From an uncultured Granulosicoccus sp. (lineage in GTDB: Bacteria; Pseudomonadota; Gammaproteobacteria; Granulosicoccales; Granulosicoccaceae), in NCBI GenBank assembly GCA_947499955.1, contig CANMQI010000008.1, forward strand, positions 1-64,000: a stretch of 64,000 bases of DNA, read 5' to 3'. Within the stretch, counting starts at the first letter, position 1, and the number at the start of each line of letters is the position of its first letter. The notes beneath the pieces are model-generated. The model was not told the origin of the DNA and made no database searches. It saw only the letters and a program-made list of their open reading frames with translations. The position numbers were made by a program, and so were the translations under genes. Positions 27,673-36,920 of this stretch are shown here, piece after piece.

Positions 27673-29280
27673 CTAGTTGGAAGCGGTACTGCCGGAGACC
27701 GGCGCACGCAGATACGGGAAGTTGGTATCGAATTGAGCTGCATTTTGTGGAGCGCCATCTCTGAAGGCTACGGCACCTGCTGGTGCTGATGCTTCATTGT
27801 CGGCAGCTGTTTCACCACCACAGACGTTCAGGTTGTCAGCTTCATCCAGCGCATTGTCACCGTTCAGGTCAACTGCGATGTTGTGGCACAGTGCGCCCAT
27901 GACAACTCGCAGGGCAAGATCGGTGACGTCATCGCCTGGTCGACGACCATTCGGAAAACCTGCCAGGTCACCCGCTGCAACCCCCAGATTCGACTGAGCA
28001 TCGGCGGCTGTCGCGGCAATCCCGGTATTCAGACGCAGCATCTCGGAAGGGGTAACCGTCGCAAGCTGGTTTACGCCGGCAAAGCCGGTCAGGAATGCAG
28101 CGACCAGATCGGTACGAGGAAAGTTTTGCGGAGCAATATCTGCTACACCGAACTCCTGATTGCTGTTGAAGATGATATTCAGCAATGCCGGTAGTGTGGG
28201 GTTAGTAACGTAGTCGGCGAACTGACCATCATCAGCTGGCTGGCTTGCGTTGAAAAGATTCTTGTCATCGAGGCCGATCACTACTTCGTTGACCAAGGGA
28301 GATCCCAGTCTGGACACCTGAGTCCATGCACCGGCGACAATTTCCGGGCGATCAAAGCTTGCTGTCGGGTTCAGAACCCGTACCTGCTGCTCGCTGGCAG
28401 CAGTCCAGCCGCCAATGACGCCGTTGCCAGAGCCGGTGAGACAATCCTGGTGAACTTCCAACGCGATGGTGGTAATGTTCTTGCCTGCTAGCTGGTTGTT
28501 GTTTTCACTGTCTTCGATGGTGGTGGGATTGAAATTCACCAGATCGAATATCTGACCCAGATTTACCGAGAATGACTCGGTACGCTGACCGACGAATACA
28601 CGTGCATCCTGAGCTCCACTCGGGCAACTGTTCAGTGTTATGTCGTTGTAAGCCCCGCCGGAATTGTGCAAAGCGGCGACATAGTCCGTGTAGCCTTGCA
28701 CGCCACCAAAGGTCTTGTCGCCGATGAAGTCCAGAGGCTTTGCGAAGCTTGTTTCACCCGAGATGGCATCTACAGCGCCACTGCGGGCACCTGTTCGAGA
28801 ATCACCCAGAACCACATCCAGCGAATAGGTCTCACCGAAGTTGGCAGCTGCCTGGCTGGATGCACTCACACCGCCAGCGATTTCCAGAGGGATCCCCACC
28901 ATCTTGTCGCCAATTGGAAGGGCTACGCCTGTGCCGTTTGCGAGCGTTTGTTGAAATCGGAATTGAAAACTTACATCGCCGACGGCGTCACCGTCATTGT
29001 CCACATTGATCTCGTACAAGGCATTAGGATCCATGGAGAAATAGTTCGGGCCGCCGTAGGCGTCTTGCAGGGGGACATAATTGGCCACCAGAGTCACATA
29101 GCCATCACGACCCGGCTCGTAACTGTTGAACAGATAGAAATCAGTCGCGTCGACCTTGGGTTTCTGTGTGATATAGGGCGCCTCCCGGTGACTGGATGCG
29201 AATACGGGGGCTGCGATGGCTCCTGCCAACAGCGGGACCGCAATGGCTAGATAGTGTCGTGCAGGTACAAGGTTATTCAT
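27673..29280 (-). CDS. Secreted DUF4331 protein
   Basis: 535 residues. A signal peptide ends near PVFASSHREAP; the ASSHREAP start and KVDATDFYLFNS that follow are hallmarks of DUF4331, a secreted or periplasmic family of unknown function. The long middle has SFSVNLGQIFDLVNFNP, RIVGGW-like strands and the late LNGDNALDEADNLNVCGG, which resembles an EF-hand-like Asp-rich calcium loop. The gene is followed by a small lipoprotein, which could anchor or assist it. ATG 29280 is preferred over the TTG immediately before it. Confidence 0.85.
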   Translation of the reverse strand: MNNLVPARHYLAIAVPLLAGAIAAPVFASSHREAPYITQKPKVDATDFYLFNSYEPGRDGYVTLVANYVPLQDAYGGPNYFSMDPNALYEINVDNDGDAVGDVSFQFRFQQTLANGTGVALPIGDKMVGIPLEIAGGVSASSQAAANFGETYSLDVVLGDSRTGARSGAVDAISGETSFAKPLDFIGDKTFGGVQGYTDYVAALHNSGGAYNDITLNSCPSGAQDARVFVGQRTESFSVNLGQIFDLVNFNPTTIEDSENNNQLAGKNITTIALEVHQDCLTGSGNGVIGGWTAASEQQVRVLNPTASFDRPEIVAGAWTQVSRLGSPLVNEVVIGLDDKNLFNASQPADDGQFADYVTNPTLPALLNIIFNSNQEFGVADIAPQNFPRTDLVAAFLTGFAGVNQLATVTPSEMLRLNTGIAATAADAQSNLGVAAGDLAGFPNGRRPGDDVTDLALRVVMGALCHNIAVDLNGDNALDEADNLNVCGGETAADNEASAPAGAVAFRDGAPQNAAQFDTNFPYLRAPVSGSTASN

Positions 29281-29864
29281 CAATGATTTTCCGCTAGTGG
29301 CTGGATCAGGAAGTGATTCCCTATTACGACACTACGCGGGTGGTCACGGAAAAGATGCGGTGGGTAATTTCTACAATCGATGGATAGGTAATCTGTATCA
29401 GGAATCACCATGAATTCCGCTTCGCGCGCATAACGCAATTCAGAATTGTCCTCAAGCAGTTGGCCCTGGCAGTCACTGACTCAATGGCCTCGGAAATAGA
29501 GCAGATTCTGGCCATCGTGGACGTTATATGGAAATCGACACGGAGTCGGAGCAATTGCCCAGGGAGCCAAACGAGGGTACAGCCAAACGAGGGTGCAACC
29601 ATAATCGACGCAAAGTACCCAACTATTATCTCATCAGTGCTTGAGCGGCCAAAGACAGCCTGATGCCTGGCGTGCTGAATCGATCAGGAAACGTCCACGA
29701 TGGCAAAGCCTCGCCAGCATTCATTCAAGATATTCTGGCGAACATCACTACCGTTGTATGGATACATCAACACCCTGCGCCAACGATTGATTCATCGTAC
29801 TGGACTGTTGCTCAATGTTTCTGGAAAGGCCATGCTTGACTTGGGTGCGAACGAGACAGGACCA
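29281..29864. other. Intergenic stretch between divergent genes
   Basis: About 580 bp without a convincing gene, although the proX frame is open back to 29700. It contains a tandem pair of 16-bp units (GCCAAACGAGGGTACA at 29566, then GCCAAACGAGGGTGCA at 29582). Both flanking promoters should be here. Confidence 0.4.
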
Positions 29865-30413
29865 ATGAGTCATTCAGACAGACCAGATCCGGAAGCGGTT
29901 ATTCTGGCCAATGGAGAGCCTGCCGCGAGTGTCGAGCAAGTGCTTGATGCTTTGCAGGGACTGGGCATCGAACATCAGACGACTAGCCACCAGCCACTCT
30001 ATACCGTTGAACAAGCCAAGTCTGTGGTCTATGAAGACCCGGGTGCACACACCAAGAATCTGTTCCTGCGCAACAAGAAAGGACGGATGTTCCTGCTGGT
30101 TGTAGAGCAGGATCATATTGTCGATCTACGAGGCTTGCGTGACAGGATTCAGGTGACTGGCGGCCAATTCGCGTTTGCCAGCACCGAACGCTTGGGTCAC
30201 TATCTTGGCGTCGTACCTGGCTCAGTCTCGCCACTGGCGCTGATCAATGACACACAATGCAAGGTGGATGTCTTTTTCGAGGCCAGTTTGCTGGAGCACG
30301 AGTGGATCTATCTGCACCCGTGTCGTAACACTCACAGCACGCGTCTACGCACCGGCGACCTCGTGAGAGCACTTGAGGTCTGGGATCACCCACCAAGGGT
30401 ATTGCATTTCTGA
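29865..30413 (+). CDS. ProX/YbaK-type aminoacyl-tRNA editing protein
   Basis: 182 residues from ATG 29865, which has ACAGGA just upstream and matches the usual length of the family; upstream in-frame ATGs at 29700 and 29832 would add a non-conserved extension. The YbaK fold shows EDPGAHTKNLFLRNKKGRMF (with the conserved Lys), FASTERLGHYLGVVPGSVSP and ALINDT. Proteins of this type (ProXp-ala) hydrolyse Ala mischarged on tRNA-Pro in trans. Cytoplasmic and monocistronic, convergent with the mutarotase-like gene. Confidence 0.88.
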   Translation: MSHSDRPDPEAVILANGEPAASVEQVLDALQGLGIEHQTTSHQPLYTVEQAKSVVYEDPGAHTKNLFLRNKKGRMFLLVVEQDHIVDLRGLRDRIQVTGGQFAFASTERLGHYLGVVPGSVSPLALINDTQCKVDVFFEASLLEHEWIYLHPCRNTHSTRLRTGDLVRALEVWDHPPRVLHF

Positions 30414-30453
30414 GCACGACCTTGACGGGCTCTCTTGGTGAGGTGATAGCCCC

Positions 30454-31377
30454 TCAGGCTGAGTACTGCTCATCGGGGAAGACAATCGCGATGCTGTGCT
30501 CGTGGGTGTGGCCAGGTGCGAGGCTTGTCAGGTCCGGTTTGTTCTCGAACCGGTTATCCGAATCGATGAAGTCGCAGGTGCCCAGCCACGGCTCTATGCA
30601 GACAAACGGTGCCGCCGGCTTTGCCCAGATACCCAGGTGCGGGGCGCCGCCGGTGTTGACTGTCAGCATGGTCTGCCCCGCGTGGCTGAGTTTGACGGAT
30701 GTTGCCTTGATATCTCGAAATACCAGGGCGTCATTGTCGAAAATAGTGCTGCTTAGTGGAATCACGGGGTCATGAGGTTCCGAGTGTGTATCCAGAAGTC
30801 CTGATTCGTTGAGGCCGTAGCGCTGCAGAGGTTCGCTCTGGTCAATCGTGACGGTGAAGTTCTCAAGCTCGGAAGGGTCCTTGATACTCAAGGCAAAGGC
30901 GGGGTGTGAGCCGATCGTGAACAGCATCGGCGTTTCATCTTTATTGGTGACTTCATAACGAATATCCAGGCCCGCATCACTCAGGGTGAAGTGCACGATC
31001 AGTTCGAAATTCCACGGATACTGATTCAGGGAAGCATCGCTGGATTGCAGTCGCAGTGAGATGGAATTCGATGCCATCGCCATACAATCGAATTGCGCGT
31101 GTCTGGCGATACCGTGCTTGGGCATCTCGTAGCGTGTGCCCTGAAACTTCATGAAATCGTTTTTCAACGCACCTACGATAGGGAATAGTATGGGGGCTCT
31201 GCCGCTCCAGTATTTCTCATCGCCCTGCCAGAGATGTTCGAAATCGTTGACCTTGAGGCTGCTGAGTTCAGCACCAACCGGGTTGATGCTTGCCTCGATT
31301 TTCTTGTGATGGATCGTGTGCACGATGGGGTGATATCCGAGAAAGGTGAGTGGCGACAGAATGGGGGACACATTCAT
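30454..31377 (-). CDS. Galactose-mutarotase-like (LacX-type) protein
   Basis: 307 residues of the aldose-1-epimerase superfamily. Visible family motifs are NPVGAELSSLKVNDFEHLWQ, RAPILFPIVGAL, KHGIARHAQF (conserved His), FTIGSHPAF (second His) and a late FVCIEPWLGTCD with the general-base Glu. It probably interconverts anomers of a hexose or hexose phosphate. The first 18 residues are not conserved; a GTG at 31320 (before HTIHHKKIEASIN) could be the true start. A pentanucleotide repeat lies 57 bp upstream of the ATG. Confidence 0.85.
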   Translation of the reverse strand: MNVSPILSPLTFLGYHPIVHTIHHKKIEASINPVGAELSSLKVNDFEHLWQGDEKYWSGRAPILFPIVGALKNDFMKFQGTRYEMPKHGIARHAQFDCMAMASNSISLRLQSSDASLNQYPWNFELIVHFTLSDAGLDIRYEVTNKDETPMLFTIGSHPAFALSIKDPSELENFTVTIDQSEPLQRYGLNESGLLDTHSEPHDPVIPLSSTIFDNDALVFRDIKATSVKLSHAGQTMLTVNTGGAPHLGIWAKPAAPFVCIEPWLGTCDFIDSDNRFENKPDLTSLAPGHTHEHSIAIVFPDEQYSA

Positions 31378-31433
31378 CTTACTCTACATGGGTATGACGC
31401 CATGAAAAGTCGAGCATTCAAGGCACACGATGC

Positions 31434-31483
31434 AAGCCAAGCCAAGCCAAGCCAAGCCAAGCCAAGCCAAGCCAAGCCAAGCC
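31434..31483 (+). repeat. (AAGCC)10 pentanucleotide repeat
   Basis: Ten perfect AAGCC units, followed by AAGCG. The tract starts 57 bp upstream of the mutarotase-like ATG, in what should be its promoter or leader region. Copy-number change by slippage would alter promoter spacing. Confidence 0.98.
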
Positions 31484-31716
31484 AAGCGTGATATCAGAAT
31501 GCGCTACATCGAAAGCCCCGTTCTCGGATGTCAGCTGTACATGGCACGATTCATCAATATGCAACGAGCCCGTTCAATACCTCGAGCCTTTGCCGAGCGG
31601 CGGCGTAGGCACTCCTGGAATGCTCTTTGACGACATGGCGATAACCGAGAAGCGCATCCTGTGGTTGAATCAGACCCTCCAGGGACTGAGCTCGCATGTA
31701 GTGGAGCCTTGCCGTA

Positions 31717-31992
<276 letters not shown>

Positions 31993-32205
31993 TCTCAAGG
32001 TATGTCTGATTGATCAGTGCTTTCCCTGAACGCCCCTAGTCGCAGGTTGTTGATATCCAGCAGCATCGCCACGAATGTCAAGGCGGCGATAAAGTAGCAG
32101 GCTTCCTGCTGTGGCCCCTGTGTTGTATCAAGGATGTGCGTAGTTTACGTATGCCAAAAAGCGTGAACAATATCGTTTTTTCGCACATCGATTATACGAA
32201 TAAGC

Positions 32206-32346
32206 ATGGATTGGAAGTCAGTACACTTCGACTGGAACCGTGCGATGGCCTGTCTGGTAACGGCCGAGGAGAGGTCCTTGTCGGCAGCAGCCCGGGCGAC
32301 AGGGATGACCCAGCCAACCGTGGGTCGTCAGGTGGCGGCTCTGGAG
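32206..32346 (+). pseudogene. LysR-type regulator, N-terminal scrap
   Basis: Reads MDWKSVHFDWNRAMACLVTA, then SLSAAARATGMTQPTVGRQ and VAALE, which is the helix-turn-helix of a LysR-type regulator. After VAALE the expected continuation (an ELG-LF-R-type stretch) is missing and the frame runs into unrelated Pro/Thr-rich sequence. The effector-binding domain is gone; the cut is clean at about 32346. Confidence 0.8.
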
Positions 32347-32415
32347 TGGACACCGCCAGACCGCACAGCAACTACGCCGCGCCGCCTGAACAGTGTTCCC
32401 CAGGCAATCAGGCCC

Positions 32416-32658
32416 CTAGGCAGCTTTTCTTTTCGGTACTGACATGGCTTCCAATGTCTTGGCTTGCTCACGTGCGATTTTCTGTGAGTCCTTCGTACCT
32501 TTCGAGAAATCCTGCAGGGTCAACAATGGGGACAGCTCGAGTAGCCACTTGTCATGCAGGTCCTCGAGCATGGAGAGTCCACGTGCGGCCCGCACGTTGT
32601 TGACTTCCTGAAGTCTGGGGTGCTTCGGTTTGATTGACGTAACGTTGTTCATGTTCAT
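32416..32658 (-). CDS. Small soluble protein of unknown function
   Basis: 80 residues from ATG 32658, with GGGGAT upstream. It is highly charged and helical (HPRLQEVNNVRAARGLSMLE, DSQKIAREQAKTLEAM) with a basic C-terminus KRKAA. No family is recognised. It stands alone between a LysR scrap and a divergent DCC-family gene. Confidence 0.5.
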   Translation of the reverse strand: MNMNNVTSIKPKHPRLQEVNNVRAARGLSMLEDLHDKWLLELSPLLTLQDFSKGTKDSQKIAREQAKTLEAMSVPKRKAA

Positions 32659-32920
32659 AGAATCCCCATCGAGTTGTGTTGTTCCAGACTCGCAGGCGCT
32701 GTTGCCAGACGCGCTGCATGAAGGGGTTCTCGGCATACACACTCTTGTTTTCAATTGCAATTGTTGTTCTGTAGTGTTGCTCACAGACCATGCAAGATAA
32801 TGGTTGTTGTTTGAACGGTTCATGACCTTCAGCCTGACGCAAGATGTGACTCGACGAGCCGCAGTGACGCGTTATCGAAGGTCCGGTGACCCACCGTGTC
32901 GGGCAGAACGTACAGCAGAC

Positions 32921-33328
32921 ATGACAAACATCACACCGCCAGATCAACCCGACTCCGACAATGCCTGCGATCTGACCGTCTACTACGACGGTGGTTGCCC
33001 TCTGTGTCGTCGAGAAATCGCAAGCTACCAGTCACTGCGGGGCGCCGAGCGCTTGAGCTGGGAAGATGTCGCGAAGGCCGATGAGCGTGTTGCACCAGAC
33101 CTGAACCGGTCGGATGCACTGGCACGCATGCATGTGCGCACCGCTGATGGTCAATTGGTTCAGGGGGCTCATGCGTTTGCGCTGATGTGGCAGGCCTTTC
33201 CGAAGACGCGTTGGCTGGGACGTCTGGCTGCCACGCGTCCAGCACTGTGGGTGCTGGAACCGGCATACCGGGTGTTTCTTAAAGTTCGGCCGTTATGGCG
33301 CAAACCCGGTGGTGTCACCATACCCTGA
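32921..33328 (+). CDS. DCC-family (DUF393) thiol-disulfide protein
   Basis: 135 residues from ATG 32921; upstream in-frame codons look non-coding. LTVYYDGGCPLCRREIASYQ is the DUF393 opening with its thioredoxin-like CxxC, and the tail WVLEPAYRVFLKVRPLWRK is typical. These small proteins are presumed thiol-disulfide oxidoreductases of unknown target. Monocistronic. Confidence 0.85.
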   Translation: MTNITPPDQPDSDNACDLTVYYDGGCPLCRREIASYQSLRGAERLSWEDVAKADERVAPDLNRSDALARMHVRTADGQLVQGAHAFALMWQAFPKTRWLGRLAATRPALWVLEPAYRVFLKVRPLWRKPGGVTIP

Positions 33329-33369
33329 GTCGTTTTGCCGGTGAGGTCTGAACAGTCGACCTTGTCGTG

Positions 33370-33385
33370 TTTCCGCTATCGGAAA
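33370..33385. terminator. Short hairpin between convergent genes
   Basis: TTTCCG, loop CTAT, CGGAAA: a 6-bp stem 42 bp after the DCC gene and 26 bp beyond the end of the minus-strand gene at 33412. Followed by AATTC on the plus strand and preceded by TTTT on the minus strand. Weak. Confidence 0.35.
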
Positions 33386-33411
33386 ATTCAGTGGGGCAGG
33401 GGGAGTCGATA

Positions 33412-33726
33412 TCAGCTTCTGCGAATCCGGACCACTTTCATGCTCTCGAATTCCATCCCCGCCACATTTTCGGTTTGTGGGTAGTAGGTGAGATTCACGG
33501 GGGCACCTTGCAGGCTCCGGTATTTCTCCTTCCTGTTGTATTTGAAAGGCACTTCATAGCCCTCAAGCATCAAGGTGTTGAGTATCCAGTCGCCGCTCTC
33601 ACGTTGGACATGGCTCACCACCTTCACTGAATCCAGTTGGTTGAGCTGTCCATGCTTTTTCAGAAGCTTGTCGGCGTCAGATTTCACGGTTCCTGGTTTC
33701 CCTTCAACGATGCACGTATTACCCAT
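33412..33726 (-). CDS. Conserved small protein of unknown function
   Basis: 104 residues, basic, beta-rich. Characteristic stretches are GNTCIVEGKPGTVKSDADKL, VPFKYNRKEKYRSLQGAPVN and the ending FESMKVVRIRRS. I recall similar uncharacterised proteins in marine gammaproteobacteria but no named domain. No signal peptide. No obvious ribosome site before ATG 33726. Confidence 0.6.
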   Translation of the reverse strand: MGNTCIVEGKPGTVKSDADKLLKKHGQLNQLDSVKVVSHVQRESGDWILNTLMLEGYEVPFKYNRKEKYRSLQGAPVNLTYYPQTENVAGMEFESMKVVRIRRS

Positions 33727-33995
33727 TGTAAGGCATCGAGATGCGGGTGAGGCATCCGGCTGGATGCCGCTCTTCGGGTCAACGCTGACATGCTCAAGAG
33801 GCGTTGCCCGGTGTGATCAGCATGATCGATGCGCAAGTCTCAGATTTCATCAGGATCAGCATCATTAGTGATAGTACTGATTGCTTCAACCATTTATGCT
33901 GGCTCCAGTGCGTCGAGCAAGGCTGGCTGCGATGTGTCATTCTGCTATTTTCCATTGACCGGTCTCATGGTCGGACTTTCCACAGGAACCCATAG

Positions 33996-35189
33996 ATGGC
34001 GGACTTGCACTATCCCGATGTCATAGCTCTCGATGATTACGAAAGGCCTGCAGGGCCTGCGGTAAACCGGCTGGATGACTGGTATCAGGCGTTCCGCAAG
34101 AAGATCGTTGACCGGGATTCGGAAGTCACTGTTACCGAAGATCAGTTGTCACGAGCCAGCATCGAGAATATCCGGTCCTTTACGGCTGAACCTGACTGCG
34201 AATTCGTTTTCCATGCTCTGGACTCGGCTTATCTTGACTGGGCAAAAAGGGACACGACCGACGATTACCTGCGATTGCTGGTATTCCCGCCCTGTGACCG
34301 TTCCAACAGGGTAGCCAGATGGGCTGAAGGTAATGGCATGGATGTGCTGGAAGCGCCTGATCGTTCCGAGCTGTTGTCCACAGATCTGGCTGAAGTCATT
34401 CTGCCAGTAGGGCAGGGACCCTTGGTCATTCCGAAGCTGGAAGACTGGTTTGTTCGTCACCGTCATGGACTGAGGCATATCCGAGCCCTGTTGACGGCGC
34501 TGCAAGGTACCTCACGATGTTGTCTCGTATCCTGTAGCAGTTGGACATGGGTGTATCTGAAGAAGGCGGTCAACGCTGATCTGGTATTGCCGGCACCAGA
34601 GTCTCTGGCTCCCATCGATGCCGAATATCTGGCTGACTGGCTACTGGCGTTTCTGTCGGAGGAGCCTGATCAACCCGTTACCTTTCGCGATCATGAGGAT
34701 GGCAAGGAGATATTGCGTCGCAAGGACGATGGCACGTACTCCGATAACTTCATGACACAGCTGGCTGATGATAGTGGTGGCATACCCTGGATAGCCTGGC
34801 AGCTATGGCGCCGAAGCCTGCGCACGGAAGCGGAACGTGATGAGCAGCTTGATGAAGAGAATGACGGTGCCGAGGAGCAGAAGGAAAAGCGGGAAGATGC
34901 AAGCGAGGGGGCCATGTTCTGGGTCGTCAGAAGCCAGCCCCCGACCTTGCCTCGAGGGCATGAACGCGCGGCCTGCCTGTTGTTACAGAGCTTGTTGATT
35001 CATGGTGCCCTGCCCGAGGAGCTTCTGTGGAGTACCTTGCCCTCGATTGGCGAGACCAATCTGGTTGTTGCCTTGATACGCTCGGGCTTCATCGAGCGTC
35101 ATGACGATCAGTTGCGTTGCATGGCAACTGCCTATCCTGTCATCTGGACATCGTTAGCCAACTCTGGCATGACGATGGCACATTTCTGA
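33996..35189 (+). CDS. Unknown soluble protein paired with an MscS channel
   Basis: 397 residues, acidic, no signal peptide or membrane helix. The layout recalls a degenerate AAA/STAND-type ATPase: a central alpha/beta part (FVFHALDSAYLDWAKRD, VILPVGQGPLVIPKLEDWFV, TSRCCLVSCSSWTWVYLKKA) and a C-terminal part that could be a winged helix (AACLLLQSLLIHGALPEELL, NLVVALIRSGFIERHDDQ). I cannot find a Walker A loop, so ATP binding is doubtful. An acidic linker (about 285-305) separates the two. The next gene, an MscS-type channel, follows 28 bp later, so the two are probably co-expressed; a regulator or sensor for the channel is inference. Confidence 0.65.
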   Translation: MADLHYPDVIALDDYERPAGPAVNRLDDWYQAFRKKIVDRDSEVTVTEDQLSRASIENIRSFTAEPDCEFVFHALDSAYLDWAKRDTTDDYLRLLVFPPCDRSNRVARWAEGNGMDVLEAPDRSELLSTDLAEVILPVGQGPLVIPKLEDWFVRHRHGLRHIRALLTALQGTSRCCLVSCSSWTWVYLKKAVNADLVLPAPESLAPIDAEYLADWLLAFLSEEPDQPVTFRDHEDGKEILRRKDDGTYSDNFMTQLADDSGGIPWIAWQLWRRSLRTEAERDEQLDEENDGAEEQKEKREDASEGAMFWVVRSQPPTLPRGHERAACLLLQSLLIHGALPEELLWSTLPSIGETNLVVALIRSGFIERHDDQLRCMATAYPVIWTSLANSGMTMAHF

Positions 35190-35217
35190 TCATGCTTCCG
35201 AATTCAGCGAGAAGAAT

Positions 35218-36048
35218 ATGGCTGCTTTAGATACCGGAGATGTCAAGGCATCGAAATTGATCAATGATATCGGTGATATCAGTTTTACGCAGATCTTCAT
35301 CATCGTCGTGTCTGTCTGGTTTCTGATCTTCATAACGCGCAAGCTGTTGCCGGTGCTGGCAAAGCACGGTCCAAGCAGGCTCAGGCTCTATTTTCTTGCG
35401 GCTGTGCCCTTCATCCGTCTGTGTCTGCTCGCAGCTTCTGTGCTGATGATCATTCCCATCATCTTCAACATCACACTGCAGAATTTTCTCGTCATTGCCG
35501 GTGCAGTCAGCGTGGCCATCGGTTTTGCGTTCAAGGACCTGGCCAGTAGCCTGATTGCGGGTGTCGTTGCCATATTCGAACGAACCTATCGCCCCGGCGA
35601 CTGGGTGAAGATTGACGATGATTATGGCGAGGTTCAACAGGTTGGTTTAAGAGCCATCACGCTGCGCACACCTGACGACGACATCGTGACGATTGCACAT
35701 GATCGTATCTGGAGCAACAACATCAGTAACTCCAACGATGGAGAGCAGACATTGATGTGCGTGGCTGATTTTTATCTCGATGCCTCCCATGATGCCGGCA
35801 TCATGCGCAATGTGTTACACGATATCGCTCTCACCAGTGCTTTTCTTGATTATTCAAAGCCTGTCGTGGTGGTGCTTGCAGAAGTGCCCTGGGGATCACA
35901 CTACAAGCTCCGGGCTTACCCGTTCGATATGCGCGATCAGTTCGAGTTCATCAGTGATCTGACCGTTCGTGGCAAGCTTGGCATTCGCGAAGCGGGTGGC
36001 AGGGAAGTTCAGGCGCCAGCCATGATTCAGGCGCCGGGGCAGGGGTAG
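35218..36048 (+). CDS. Small MscS-type mechanosensitive channel
   Basis: 276 residues. Membrane helices at about 23-42, 60-80 and 85-115; the last is the pore helix AGAVSVAIGFAFKDLASSLI with the small-residue packing typical of MscS TM3. It runs into IFERTYRPGDWVKIDDDYGE, the start of the beta domain, and then a cytoplasmic cage domain. It should open under membrane tension to release solutes on osmotic downshock. The C-terminal cage is a little shorter than in E. coli MscS. It lies 28 bp behind an unknown soluble protein. Confidence 0.9.
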   Translation: MAALDTGDVKASKLINDIGDISFTQIFIIVVSVWFLIFITRKLLPVLAKHGPSRLRLYFLAAVPFIRLCLLAASVLMIIPIIFNITLQNFLVIAGAVSVAIGFAFKDLASSLIAGVVAIFERTYRPGDWVKIDDDYGEVQQVGLRAITLRTPDDDIVTIAHDRIWSNNISNSNDGEQTLMCVADFYLDASHDAGIMRNVLHDIALTSAFLDYSKPVVVVLAEVPWGSHYKLRAYPFDMRDQFEFISDLTVRGKLGIREAGGREVQAPAMIQAPGQG

Positions 36049-36195
36049 CATCATGTATTCGGGGCTGCCGTTGGATGTTGCCGCTGAATTGCGCCGCCTA
36101 TATCGGCGATGCTGCATCCTCAGCTCCGCGCAGATTTGTCGGCAAGATATCGCGTTAGAGTCATCGGTTTGCGTTGAGTAATACAACTCATGACC

Positions 36196-36240
36196 GCATG
36201 GGCTGCATGAGCTGCATGAGCCGCATGAGCCGCATGAACG
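36196..36240 (+). repeat. 9-bp tandem repeat (GCATGAGCC)
   Basis: About five units: GCATGGGCT, GCATGAGCT, GCATGAGCC, GCATGAGCC, then a shortened GCATGAAC, followed by GCATGAACT. It lies in the 348-bp gap between the MscS channel and the host-attachment-like gene, which otherwise holds no gene. Confidence 0.85.
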
Positions 36241-36396
36241 CATGAACTCATGCAATGCGATGGATGCGTGTTGTCGTTGGATGAATCGACATTCATGACT
36301 ACGGCCAGTTTCGCTGGATAGCTTTTTCAATTGACGTAGCCGCAAGGGATCGAGGTGTACATTTTCCATACATTCATCGTGATGGAGAAAGCTCAT

Positions 36397-36798
36397 ATGG
36401 CCACTCGATACCCTCAGAATTGCTTGATTGTCATCGCGGACGGCACTCAGGCAAAGATGTACCGGAATACTGCCAGTGATGGTTCGCTGTCGCTGAAGAA
36501 AGACGGTGTGCTTGAGCCGATGTCACTGGAGAATGATGGTCCTGCCGGCAGTCGCCCTGTTGAATCCTCGCAACAGGAGACTGATGAGGCAACGTTTGCC
36601 AAACAGTTGGCGCATCACCTGAACCGCGAAGCAGGCAGTCGGCAGTTTCAGAAACTGGTGCTGGTCGCCGATCCGCAGACGCTCGGCCAGATTCGTCCCA
36701 GCCTGGACAAGGCGGTCGGTGAGCTGCTGATTGCGGAGCATGCGAAGACGCTCACGACTGCCAGTGAGGCAGAGATCGTGCGTTCACTGATGAGTTGA
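36397..36798 (+). CDS. Host-attachment-like (baeRF-type) protein
   Basis: 133 residues from ATG 36397, with GGAGAAAG 9 bases upstream; an earlier in-frame ATG at 36355 is less likely. LIVIADGTQAKMYRNT at the front and KLVLVADPQTLGQIRPSLDK in the second half are typical of the Host_attach family, which belongs to bacterial homologues of the eRF1 domain. The name comes from a plant-associated bacterium; the biochemical role is unknown, with ribosome-linked stress functions suggested. Monocistronic. Confidence 0.8.
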   Translation: MATRYPQNCLIVIADGTQAKMYRNTASDGSLSLKKDGVLEPMSLENDGPAGSRPVESSQQETDEATFAKQLAHHLNREAGSRQFQKLVLVADPQTLGQIRPSLDKAVGELLIAEHAKTLTTASEAEIVRSLMS

Positions 36799-36920
36799 TA
36801 CAAGAGCATCGATTGCGGATGGAACTGATATCGTTTGCGCTCTGGGGCGATTACCCGGGATGTCCAGAACAGTAACACCGAGGGGTCCACTGTCTTGCTC
36901 GGCGGCATGGCGCGGTCTGC

